Positions 19,416 through 27,352 of a stretch of 27,352 nt of DNA are shown here, piece by piece. The notes under the pieces were generated by a model, which was given only the letters and a program-made list of their open reading frames with translations, had not been told where the DNA came from and did no database searches. The stretch is from the NCBI GenBank assembly GCA_003427395.1, contig BFEA01000011.1, positions 5,246,186 to 5,273,537 of the forward strand, given 5' to 3'. Numbering within the stretch: position 1 is the stretch's first letter; the number at the start of each line of letters is the position of its first letter. Origin of the DNA: Chara braunii. Lineage: Eukaryota; Streptophyta; Charophyceae; Charales; Characeae. The translations under genes were made by a program, and so were the position numbers.

Positions 19416-19597
19416 GCGGAGGTCACTTCTGGCGCGTCGCGTCCCCGCGCGAGACCGCGTGATGGTGACCCCGTCGGTTGGCGCTCGCGTGGCCCGAGGG
19501 CGATGGCTGTGTGGGTGCGAGAGCGTTAGCGCGCTTACCGGCGGCGCGGGCGCTGAAAAAAACCCGGCATGACAACCAAATTGAATCCTAGTGAATC

Positions 19598-19614
19598 TTC
19601 TTGACGATCTCCCT
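19598..19614. repeat. LINE target-site duplication, 5' side copy
   Basis: TTCTTGACGATCTCCCT is identical to 8945-8961. The next bases toward the LINE differ from the left flank, marking the 5' end of the element at 19597. Confidence 0.9.
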
Positions 19615-20746
19615 ACCCTTCCCCGTGCCTCCCTTCTTCATCTCTGAGAAGGTAGGAAGGTTGACTTGCTGCTGCACCAACTCCATGTCTCTAGCCTTAC
19701 CGGCCTAGCGCTTGAAGATTGGGTGCAAAGGTATTCCTAATGGATTCAGGCATGACCTTCGCTAGCTGGAACAGCGCCTGCTCATTTGTCACGCCATGTC
19801 CAGGAACTTGGAATCCATCCATCTTCCAAATGAGGGGATCTACACTACGCCAATATTTATAATATGGTCCCCTGCAATCCGCCCCTGGTTCTTGTCTTGG
19901 AACCGGTCGACAAACTCATGGAGGAAATCATATAGGGACAGGGTCTTGCAATAAGCATCGATTCTGCCTCCGTACCCAGCTGCATGCACCTGGCTCATCA
20001 CCCATGACTTCGCCTCCCCCTTCAACGCCATCGTTGCAATTACTACCCGGTCTCAAGGGTGGACTCTTTCTATATTCATATAGGTGCAAATTTGTGCAAC
20101 CGCGGTAAGCAAATCTTCTTCCTTTTTGCCTGAGGGTCTTGCAACTTCATTCTTACCCTCTGCTCATAAGGCGCCCTGTAGTGCGGTCTTTCTTCCTCCT
20201 CCTTCTCGGTCCTCCTTTGTTGCCATCTCCATCTCTATCGCGATCTCTGTCTCCACCTCCTACTCCATCTCCCCTTTCCTTCACTTTCCTTACGACTTCA
20301 TCCATCTTCTCCTCCATCTTTTCCTCATGCCGCTTCAACCTTTCTTCAACTATTGCCATCAATTCTACAATCTGGTTGGCAAACGCGAGAGCGATATGCT
20401 CCATCTGCTTCTCATTGACATTCTGCTGCCATCTTTGCAGCTCCTGGATCTACGGTCGAGTGGCCTCTGCATCTTCAGGCCCCCTTATTGCAGTGGCGGC
20501 AATCTCTTCCGACTCTTCTGCTATTTTCTTCGCTTCCAGGTCCTTCTTGACCTTGTTCGCCTCTGCCTTGGCCCTGGCCAGTTCCTGCTCTTGCCTCCTG
20601 GCCTTCTCTTTCTCCCCCTTGACCCACAATAGGGCCTCTATCAAGTGCTGTTTTTCAGTCTCCATCTGGCTTCTGCGTGTGGTGACAGACTGCAACCGCT
20701 CGGACAGGGGCTGCTGCATGTACACAAGGGGCTCTGCAGGTGCCAA
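19598..20746 (-). pseudogene. gag: Retrotransposon gag-like pseudogene, split by the LINE
   Basis: This is the gag-type capsid gene of an LTR retroelement, minus strand. The N-terminal part (20746-20153) is a charged coiled coil (GEKEKARRQEQELARAKAEA), with a stop near 20448, ending in an Arg/Asp/Gly-rich tail. The capsid-like part follows in another frame: ICTYMNIERVHP, a stop, DRVVIATMALKGEAKSW, LYDFLHEFVDRFQDKNQG. It matches the Retrotrans_gag pattern of helix, LxGxAxxW and a final F-x2-RFQ helix. Further pieces read LIWKMDGFQVPGHGVTNEQ and LFQLAKVMPESIRNTFAP, then MELVQQQVNLPTFSEMKK up to the LINE insertion. Several stops and frameshifts predate or follow the insertion. The rest lies at 8734-8961. 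Confidence 0.75.
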
Positions 20747-20970
20747 CTCAGGAGGACAAAGGACCTAAACTGAGCGGCTTTCGTCCAATCCCTGAATACC
20801 ATAATCAAGCTCTGCAGGGATAAAGACATGTACACAAGGGGCTCTGCGGGTACCAACTCTCTGACAGATAGATGACACCCCCTTTGTCTCAATCAACTCC
20901 AACACGACTCAGGAGGACAAAGCACCTAAACTGAGCGGCTTTCGTCCAATCCCTGAACACCACAGTCAAG
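20719..20970. repeat. Local direct duplication upstream of gag
   Basis: TGTACACAAGGGGCTCTGC occurs at 20719 and 20829. A 60-bp segment starting TCAGGAGGACAAAG at 20748 recurs at 20909 with a few changes. The two offsets (110 and 161 bp) differ because about 51 bp are extra in the second copy. The duplication overlaps the start of the gag frame. Confidence 0.9.
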
Positions 20971-21189
20971 TGCCTTATACACACAGCCATGTCTATACAT
21001 ACTGATTGGTTCCCCAAAGGCTTCACTGTGAGAAGCTCGAACGCCAATGGCCTTGGAAACATACTAACAAATGAGGATAAAATGAATGAAATTCAATGAA
21101 TTCTTTATCGGTTTGAGAATAACAAGAAGGTCCCAGCCTGCAGCTCCCCTGTGATGAAGGCGGCAATCTGTAGCACAATTTCCTCCTCC

Positions 21190-21420
21190 TTCAGCGCCCC
21201 TTCCTTCTTCTACTCCACCTGCTGCTTCCTCTTCAACCCTTCTTCTTCTTCCCTTTCTTGATTTGTCCTCCTCTTCCCCTTCTTTTCCATCTTTTTTCTT
21301 TTCTCCCTCAGTGGAGCCCTACATTACCTCCTCCTTCTTCTCCTCGTCTTTCTTCTTCCTCTTTTCTTCCCTCTTCTTCTCTTCTTCCTCCTTCCTCTTC
21401 TCAAACTCTTCTTCTCCGGG
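21190..21420. repeat. CT/CTT-rich low-complexity tract
   Basis: The plus strand is almost all pyrimidine with frequent CTTCTT words. The frames across it are Ser/Phe/Leu low-complexity readings. It lies in the leader between the primer binding site and gag of the minus-strand retroelement. Confidence 0.85.
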
Positions 21421-21595
21421 CCATGGAATCTGTTTCCCGCATTGACTTTCCATTGGGGCCATCCGACTGCGGTGATGTACAACAGTCAGTCAGGTAAGAC
21501 CTCCCAGCAAGAATGTGGTCACACTGCTCTCTTACAGTAACAAGCACTGCACCACCCAGCTCGCCAGCACCATGATGGCGAGTGCCTAAGAACCA

Positions 21596-21608
21596 GCTCC
21601 AATACCAA
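21596..21608 (-). other. Primer binding site, tRNA-Met type
   Basis: On the minus strand TTGGTATTGGAGC resembles the plant retrotransposon primer site TGGTATCAGAGC, with 10 of 12 positions equal. It lies about 850 bp upstream of the gag frame in the same orientation. The bases just before it (CCTAGCA) could be the 3' end of the 5' LTR, which would begin at 21611 and extend to higher coordinates. Confidence 0.55.
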
Positions 21609-21610
21609 AT

Positions 21611-22640
21611 TGCTAGGAAATAAGCAATGTGAACAACAATTAACCATATTGCAACATCTGGCAGAAGACCGCAGAAGACCAGACATTATTGAGCCGAAAT
21701 TGAAAGCAGTAATCAAAGTGAGATGCACACCAAATAGGAACGAGCAAAACACCGAAGTCTCTTGATAAAGAAAGCCCTTCCAACGCCTCCGGTCATCAAT
21801 GCAACAACACTGTAGCCCTCCTATAGACGTCCTGGACGCCGACCCTACCACCTATTGCTCCATTCAATCTAGTCTACCTACACCAACAACAAGTCGACGA
21901 GTCATCAGCCCAATGCCGCTTGAAGACTCTGATCGAAAAGCCTGGCTTCGTCAACACCGTGTACGTGCTTCGTTCACACCACTTCTCTCTCTTGTTGTCC
22001 ATCCCTCTATCCACCAAGGACCTCTGCAACAGCTTCCCACAGGCACAGCGCTCAGCTACTGCTCCAGCAGGGCTGCTGCAGTGGCACAATGCCCGAATGT
22101 GCGAGTCTGGGCGGCCTCCAGTCTTTTGTACTGGATGGAGAGGATGACGAGGCTGCGCCCAGGCTGTGCCCTTTCCCAGTTGCCCTGCGCCTGGGCCCTT
22201 CCAGAATGTGCACGCATGGCCAGCATCTGCAACGAGCTTGTGGGCTGGGCCTCCCGGTTAGTTGAAGATGCTGCATGTGTGCTGCAGCTACCCTGGGCCC
22301 CTTTCTGATCACAGTCGCGTGTTCTCAGGCCCAGCTGCATTTTGGGAGGCCCACCTTCATTTGGGGTGGGTAGGTCCTGTTTTTGGTTTACCCGAGGTCT
22401 TGAATCCCCGCACTGCATAGAAACCGTCTATCTCGACATCATTTCCTTCTTTCTCTCCCTCTTTTTCTCCGCCCCTCGTGGTTTCATCAGCTAATACATT
22501 GTCTACCATTTGTCTGTCTACCATTTGTCTATCCACCTTGAGTGCTATGAGTCCCCCGTCTTCCCTATCTGTTGATATTCCTTCCTCCCTTGCTTAGCTG
22601 TCCACATAACGTACAAGCAATCACCTCAACCTGCTTCACT
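21611..22640. other. No gene seen; may include the gag element's 5' LTR
   Basis: No frame in this stretch shows a known domain. If 21596-21608 is a real primer site, the LTR starts at 21611 (TG on the plus strand, CA on the minus). I cannot find its other end or a second copy in the window. Around 22,160-22,370 there are GGGCC/GGCCC words and a CT-rich run at 22,435-22,480. Confidence 0.35.
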
Positions 22641-22664
22641 GTCTTCCCCATCCTTCTGCCCCAG

Positions 22665-22915
22665 AAGTGGTATTACTGATACAACCCCCTTTCACTCCCT
22701 GACAGAAGAATCTGGTATACTCATCGACGCGGAATCGATGCAATGCAACATAATACGACTGAGGTATGTTCTCACTTCATCTGAGACGGAAATTTCTGCA
22801 CTAATTAGGAGCGGAATTTTCAAAGAGGATGACAGGCATGTATGGGAATGGAGACTATGGACGTTATCAATATTCTCCAAAATCTGTCATCGTCAGAGAG
22901 ACATAGTACAGTGGG
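22665..22915 (+). CDS. Exon-like segment of an unrecognised gene
   Basis: A plus frame is open across this segment and reads SLTEESGILIDAESMQC, SSETEISALIRSGIFKED and HVWEWRLWTLSIFSK. It is preceded by a pyrimidine tract and CAG (22662-22664), a good splice acceptor. A donor-like GTAACA starts at 22916. Splicing there ends in phase 1, which matches the start of the segment at 24306. The residue mix is that of an ordinary soluble helical protein, not of a retroelement. I do not recognise the family. A GTATGT donor-like site also lies inside at 22764, so the exon end is not certain. Confidence 0.45.
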
Positions 22916-22983
22916 GTAACAAATTGGTTGAAATTGTGATCAGTGTAAGGACCTGCCAAACATGGACTGAGACACACAGCTGA

Positions 22984-24240
22984 TTTCTGAGTTAAGCCAA
23001 TGGAATGTATGCTTTGCTGAGATTCCCGTTTGTTGCTGAGTTTTCTAAGTCTGTGTGTGTGCGTGTTTGACGGTCTGCATGTCTGTCTGAGTGATTGTCG
23101 GCTTGAGTGTGTGTGTGACCCGTAAGGGCACTTGCTCGTTTGGGAGGCCCGAAGGGCCGGTACTTACCTGTGGCCGTGACTTTGAGGGTTGCAGCAGGGA
23201 AAACACTCAAGTGGCGAGAGTAGGCCCACGACACTTAGGGCAGTGGGGAAAAGCACTGAAGTAGCAGGTAGGCCGGTACCACACCAAGTAGCAGTAGATG
23301 TGTCGGGTACTCGAGGCTGAGCAGAAGAAGAGAAAAGTTTGCATTTCTAGAGGCCCAGTAGTTGTAGGCTACGTCTAGGCGGGTACCAGTCCAACTAGTC
23401 TGAGTCTAGGGCCTGTACGGGCAATATCAGAGTCTGCAATGATGTTTCCCTCCGAAAAGGAGGAGGTACTGGTTGCTTGGAGGCCGCGCGGCCTGGAAGT
23501 CACCGCCCAAGAGGCAAGCAGGCCGCTATATCTCCAGGAGGACCAAAGAGCTCCTCCTCATTCTACGGTGTGCAAGTTTGACGACACGCTGCTTGGAGTG
23601 CTGGCTGGAGCAGTGCTGCTGGGGAGGAAGGAGCGCCCAGCTCCCCACCGTGGCTATGGTGGAGCACGGGCTGGAGGAGGAGGAAGACGAGGACTAGGAA
23701 GGGGGAGCAACAGAGGTACTTACCTGGCTATGGTGGACGCTATCTTCATCACCTTGGTGGGCGCTGCATCTGGAAACCCCCGGTTGGGGTAGAGCTACAC
23801 CAAGAAGCTCCGAGGCAGAGTCAGGCATGTTGGCCTGAGCTAGAGCAGCCATAGCTGCTTTGAGTTGTCTTTTGCACATCAGGGCAAGGCCCTCGCAGTC
23901 CGCCATATCCTCAGCCTTCAGGAAGAGGAAGGAGAAAGGTGGCCATGGCTATGGTGGACCTCGTGTTGTACCTGCAGTAGAAGAGGGATTTGGACATTGA
24001 TTCTGGGTCAGCCATTCAACATTAATATTATTATATATTGTGAATAAAGGGAGGAGAAAAGGAGGAGGAGAGTGGTTGGCGAGAAGAAGGGAATTATCAT
24101 TGGTCTTTGCTGGTGTACATCTTCTTCTTCTTCTTCTTCTTTCCCTCTCTCTCCTCTTCATTCATTTCTTGTTGTAATTGAACGGCATTATGCTTTCTCA
24201 TGAATTTGTACTTCAGAATTGGCCACGATCATGACATCAG
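22984..24240. other. No gene seen; likely intron
   Basis: If the flanking exon segments are real, this is part of their 1.4-kb intron (22916-24305). It contains TG-rich runs near 23,050-23,115, small hairpins such as GGCCCGAAGGGCC, and GCTATGGTGGA three times (about 23,656, 23,727 and 23,947). The frames at 23439-23792 show no domain. Confidence 0.4.
24119..24141. repeat. (CTT)n microsatellite
   Basis: Seven CTT units in a row. Confidence 0.95.
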
Positions 24241-24305
24241 CTAGAAAAGGAATGTTAAAGTAGTGTACTCATGTGGTTTACCGCTCGTTTATGAACTATA
24301 TGCAG

Positions 24306-24392
24306 GCATGGCTGATGAACTTGTAAAATTGTTCGATGATGAGGATGACTTCGTACGGGAGCACGCTGCTTTGACTTTTATGCATACTGCAG
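24306..24392 (+). CDS. Exon-like segment, HEAT/ARM-like repeat
   Basis: This 87-bp segment is bounded by TATGCAG before it and CTGCAG|GTGAAA after it, matching an acceptor and a donor. It reads MADELVKLFDDEDDFVREHA followed by ALTFMHTA. This is the two-helix pattern of a HEAT or armadillo repeat (L-x2-LFDD-x-DxxVRxHAAL). HEAT/ARM proteins are scaffolds that bind other proteins. It starts with two bases that complete a codon begun at the end of the 22665-22915 segment, so the two join in frame. The specific gene is not recognised. An unspliced reading also stays open to 24475. Confidence 0.5.
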
Positions 24393-24839
24393 GTGAAAGA
24401 ATGGGCTCAGTCCTCATCCAGTTCTTGAGGACTTTTTTTTTGGAGAGGATGGAGAATCACTGCACAATGTGCTGAGGTCTGACTCAAATGCAAATGAGAT
24501 TAGGAATAAGAGATATTGATTCATTGTTTCACATTTCCACCTCCTCATAATGATGCTGTGAAGGTTGGAAACCATGGTGACACCAATCCCGATACCCGGT
24601 GGATAGTGTCTGGACATCTGGATCTGATCCACTCCAGGGGTTGCACCAACAAAAAAAACACCCTTCTTCGCTTTCAGAATCCTTTTCTCGAATTTCATTC
24701 AATACTTGGGCCTGACTGTCAGCCATAATTCTTTTGTAGTACCTGCAGGTAGATGAACAGTACGTCTGTACATATTCGTCAACAGCTTAACCCCCAGCAC
24801 CTTAAAAGCCCTGTGACCAAGCTGCGTTCTCTCTGCTAG

Positions 24840-24989
24840 GTTTTACGAGGCATTGTATGGGAGGAACCATCAGATCAAGATCCAATGGACCTTCTAGCTT
24901 GAGCGAATTTTCAGCACAACCAATTTGTGGCATCTCGGTCAGCAGCAGGCACTGTTGCTTCAGTAGTTCAAAGGTTGCCTGACCAGTAA
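24840..24989 (+). pseudogene. Exon-like segment with an in-frame stop
   Basis: After a TCTCTCTGCTAG acceptor one frame reads VLRGIVWEEPSDQDPMDLLA, a TGA, then ANFQHNQFVASRSAAGTVAS and VVQRLPDQ. The sequence looks protein-coding on both sides of the stop. It ends CAGTAAC, which lacks the G of a normal CAG|GTAAC donor. Both defects suggest that this copy of the gene is broken, or that the assembly has errors here. Phase does not match the 24306-24392 segment directly, so another exon would be needed between. I do not recognise the protein. Confidence 0.35.
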
Positions 24990-25261
24990 CATTATGGGTC
25001 GATAGCCTCCAAAAAAAAAAGACACATTATGACACATACAGTTTTCATGCTGAAATCTTCGACTTCATTTGCAACATGCATACATACAGGTGTCGGTGGC
25101 ACAACAACTTTCTCGAAGTAGAATCAGCAACAAGAGTGGAATGGCGCAGTGCGCCCTCACAGAAAACTCAGAGATATGGCCCTCAGCCAAGGACTCAGTT
25201 CAAGTCAACTTGTCACATCTTGCAGCTATGGCATCTGAGCGCCAGTCTGAATTCCCACTTT

Positions 25262-25384
25262 CACACTATATCCACCATCTGACACACCCACACTCACTCA
25301 CACATGTGCACACACACTAGGATCTACCCTGAATGTCCACACACATACACACAAACGCACACACAAACACACACACACACACAC
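25262..25384. repeat. CA-rich microsatellite region
   Basis: CACA and ACAC runs dominate, with interruptions, most regular at 25,340-25,384. The open frames at 25069-25320 run into this tract and have no recognisable domain. Confidence 0.9.
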
Positions 25385-25579
25385 TAACTACTGACTCTGT
25401 CACACTGGTGGCTGTGGCCGCCGTCGTCTTCCTCCTCACTACCGGCTATGGGCGCTCACCCTCTTCCACCTTCGGGCTTCTTGCTGACCACCGGCGAACT
25501 TCGACACACAAGTCACTCGGGCAGAACTTCCACGTAGTCCACCAGATAATGAGTGAATGACTGATCGCTGCCTCTTTAT

Positions 25580-25589
25580 TTATACTGTT
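25580..25589 (-). promoter_or_regulatory. TATA-like site on the minus strand
   Basis: TATAAATAAA on the minus strand lies between a hairpin-rich region (25,680-25,825) and a 100-bp stretch with no coding sequence. It could be the promoter of an LTR fragment oriented minus, but no LTR ends are identified. Confidence 0.25.
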
Positions 25590-25684
25590 TCGTTTGGTGG
25601 TCTGGGCATGCCGATGTCCCAGGCCCTCAAGATGTGCAGTCCCACTCTGGTACTTGCTGCTGGACTGGGACTGTCTGTACTTTT

Positions 25685-25823
25685 GCCCCTTCGGGGCTGG
25701 GCTGGGGACTCTTGACCTTTCAGAGGCCGATGGGCTGCCTCCTGGCACTTCGAAAGGTCAAATTGACGCTTCGAGTACTGTCTAGACTACGACTGACTGA
25801 CCTTTCAAAGTCGTAGAGCTAGA
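25685..25823. repeat. Cluster of inverted repeats
   Basis: GCCCC/GGGGC pairs with a 3-nt loop at 25685-25697. TGACCTTTC occurs at 25713 and 25797, and its complement GAAAGGTCA lies between them at 25752. The last stem is TCTAG plus CTACGACT (25781-25794) against AGTCGTAG plus CTAGA (25809-25823), 13 bp with a 14-nt loop and small internal mismatch. No gene overlaps the cluster. Confidence 0.8.
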
Positions 25824-26560
25824 CCTACGGACTGACATTAAGACTGCTCATAGACAGATCTACAGTTCATCTCCACACAACCCAAGCTAGAACACAAAAC
25901 ATTTGTACACGTTTCTAGGGGCAGGTTGAGGGTTCAAAGCACACAGGGTCAACGGGCGTCTGTACAATGGGTTAGGCCAGGTCTAGGGATCGAGTCCTGG
26001 CATCTGCGATTGTCGCGCAAACTGGGTGAAAACCTTTCAATGCAGTTTTTTGTCTGAGAAATCCGCATTTCTTTAAGAAAGTCTCTGCCTTTGAGCTTTT
26101 TGCTGAGATTTCCAAGTTAGGTCTGTTTTGCTGTTTTTTGTGAGTCTGTGTGGCCTGCTGATGATGTATGTATGCCGTGTGCTTGTCCATAAGATATCTC
26201 AGTTGAAGTCTGTGCTCGTGTGCTAATCCTTTTCTCCCGTGCTGTGGTTCTGCATATTGGATAAGGGTGGTTTGTTATGTGCCTGATTGAGAAACAATCC
26301 ACACTCAACTCACACGTTCCCATACTCACATGCAATTGCGGAGCAGGTTTGGAGAGAGAAAATCCACACCAAACCAAAGATGAGATATGCACAACAGAAG
26401 CTCAAACCCCAAAATTGAATTGAGTTAAATGATCTTAAATCCAATTCTGATTATTACCATCTCTCCCCAAATCAATCAACAGCACTGAAATCCAAGGATC
26501 CCAACCGCGTTTCAACAACCTCGAAATTAATTGGAGCCTTCTTCTTCCTCCTCGCCACCT
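25824..26560. other. No gene seen
   Basis: Short frames occur on both strands but none shows a domain. A TGCTGAGAT...GTCTGTGTG-type stretch near 26,100-26,155 loosely resembles one near 23,017-23,060, perhaps a shared repeat. Confidence 0.4.
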
Positions 26561-26573
26561 CACAACCCTGGCT

Positions 26574-26789
26574 ATGGCTGCCGCAGCAACCAACACTCGA
26601 CACCATCACCCTGGAGCAATATCTGAACTAGCACCCCAGTCAAGTGGAGCATGTCCAGCGCCCTCACGGAAGTACAGCGCTCATGTTCCTGATGAAGAAG
26701 GAGAGCCACCAGACACTTTGAAGAAGACGAAGTTCCCCTTGAAGGAGAACAACAGATATGGCTGCCCAATGATGATGGCAGCGTCCTAA
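26574..26789 (+). CDS. Small hypothetical ORF
   Basis: A 71-codon frame begins MAAAATNTRHHHPGAISELA and ends in a Met-rich tail (RYGCPMMMAAS). It has a reasonable Kozak-like context (GGCTATGGC) but no known domain, signal or membrane segment. It could be a first exon or a chance frame. Confidence 0.2.
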   Translation: MAAAATNTRHHHPGAISELAPQSSGACPAPSRKYSAHVPDEEGEPPDTLKKTKFPLKENNRYGCPMMMAAS

Positions 26790-27245
26790 CCCTACAGCTC
26801 CACAGTGGAGAGTACCCTCAGTGCCTGAAGCCTTGCTTCAGCGCTGGCAAATACAAGCACGATCGGCCCCAGCTATGGCCGTCAGTCACCTCCATTGATG
26901 AAGATGGCCACACAGGTAGAATAGCACAGCTTCACCTCACGCCACTCTTCCAAACCACAACCAAAAACAACAGGAAAAGAAACAGACTGAATTCCCTGCC
27001 AAAGTATTCCTACCTCACGACCTACCGGAACCCTCCGACTATGAAAGACACAACAGCTACCGGTACCTGTCCATTCACAAAAAAACAGAAACGGGCCTGG
27101 GACAACGATATTTACAGAAACAAGTGGACCCGCCGCAGCGAAGGGCAATGAAAAACGAAATTTGCGAAACAGGAAGGGAATTTGTACATGTAGCTGCGAG
27201 GGGGATAAGAGGAAAATGTCAGTGCAAAAGGATATTCGACTGTGG
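26790..27245. other. No gene seen
   Basis: No domain-bearing frame on either strand. An 88-codon minus frame (26882-27148) is hydrophobic in part but has no recognisable motif. Confidence 0.4.
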
Positions 27246-27248
27246 TGA

Positions 27249-27249
27249 G

Positions 27250-27292
<43 letters not shown>

Positions 27293-27295
27293 GTC

Positions 27296-27352
<57 letters not shown>
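27249..27352. repeat. (CT)n microsatellite at the window edge
   Basis: A CT run with three CTGT interruptions extends to the end of the window and probably beyond. Confidence 0.97.

Larger units (their letters stand above)
8961..19597 (-). mobile_element. L1-like LINE, about 10.6 kb, bounded by TSDs
   Basis: A non-LTR retrotransposon lies on the minus strand. In order it has a 5' UTR with tandem units (19597-17048), ORF1 (17047-14458), ORF2 (14414-10110), a 3' UTR (10109-8984) and a 23-nt poly(A) (8983-8961). Both ends are fixed by a 16-17 bp direct repeat flanking it, and the poly(A) touches one copy. The flanks read as one gag-like frame when the element is ignored. Both ORFs carry in-frame stops and frameshifts, so this copy is dead. 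The length is large for a plant L1, mainly because of the UTRs and ORF1. It is apparently full length at the 5' end. Confidence 0.9.
17048..19597 (-). promoter_or_regulatory. LINE 5' UTR and probable internal promoter region
   Basis: About 2.5 kb lies between the 5' end of the LINE, fixed by the target-site duplication, and ORF1. It contains two tandem units of about 740-760 bp, a 0.65-kb purine-rich stretch, a long (CT)n run and a CpG-rich start (about 19415-19560). L1 elements carry their promoter in this position; no specific start site can be read. Proline-rich frames here arise from the low-complexity sequence. Confidence 0.65.

Noticed and set aside
18990-19529. 179-codon plus-strand frame
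   Set aside because: It is a Ser/Leu reading of a CT microsatellite and lies inside the LINE 5' UTR.
20139-20768. 209-codon plus-strand Ser/Leu frame
   Set aside because: It is antisense to the charged coiled-coil gag frame, and its composition mirrors that frame.
22760-22860. Weak resemblance of the ETEISALIRSGIF...WEWRLW stretch to RICTOR-type proteins
   Set aside because: Only a few residues match from memory, and RICTOR is generally reported as absent from plants. Not enough to name the gene.

Overview
The window looks like intergenic or intronic DNA from a large, repeat-rich nuclear genome of the green lineage. Plant-type Ty3/gypsy relics with a chromodomain, an L1-like LINE with a zinc-knuckle ORF1, long microsatellites and spliced exons all point that way. 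A charophyte alga such as Chara, or an early-diverging land plant, would fit, but this is inference. No bacterial operon, rRNA, tRNA or CRISPR array was found. Almost every coding stretch is decayed.

Layout. 1-3698 (+): 3' part of a Ty3/gypsy element: reverse transcriptase, RNase H, integrase N-terminus, a 53-bp tandem repeat, a polypurine tract and a probable 3' LTR. A 129-bp poly(A) retroposon sits inside its pol gene with an 11-bp target-site duplication (TSD). 3699-5030: no gene seen. 5031-6136 (+): 3' fragment of a second LINE. 6240-7310 (-): relic of a chromodomain gypsy element. 7608-7887: an array of GGCC-stem hairpins. 8734-8961 and 19598-20746 (-): two halves of a gag-like pseudogene, split by a LINE.

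The main feature is that LINE. It covers 8961-19597 on the minus strand, about 10.6 kb, ends in a 23-nt poly(A) and is flanked by a 16-17 bp direct repeat. It carries a long G-rich 3' UTR, a decayed ORF2 (endonuclease, reverse transcriptase, zinc-binding C-terminus), an unusually long ORF1 (zinc knuckle, then coiled coil) and a 2.5-kb 5' UTR. The 5' UTR holds two tandem units of about 740-760 bp, resembling in layout the promoter monomers of rodent L1. The insertion order is readable: gag-bearing retroelement first, LINE second.

19598-21611 holds the upstream part of the gag element, including a tRNA-Met-type primer binding site. 22665-25000 (+) contains exon-like segments of an unrecognised HEAT/ARM-like gene. 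Two of them have good splice sites and matching phase; a third carries a stop, so the gene may be broken. 25000-27352 holds microsatellites, a hairpin cluster, a TATA-like site and one small unassigned ORF.
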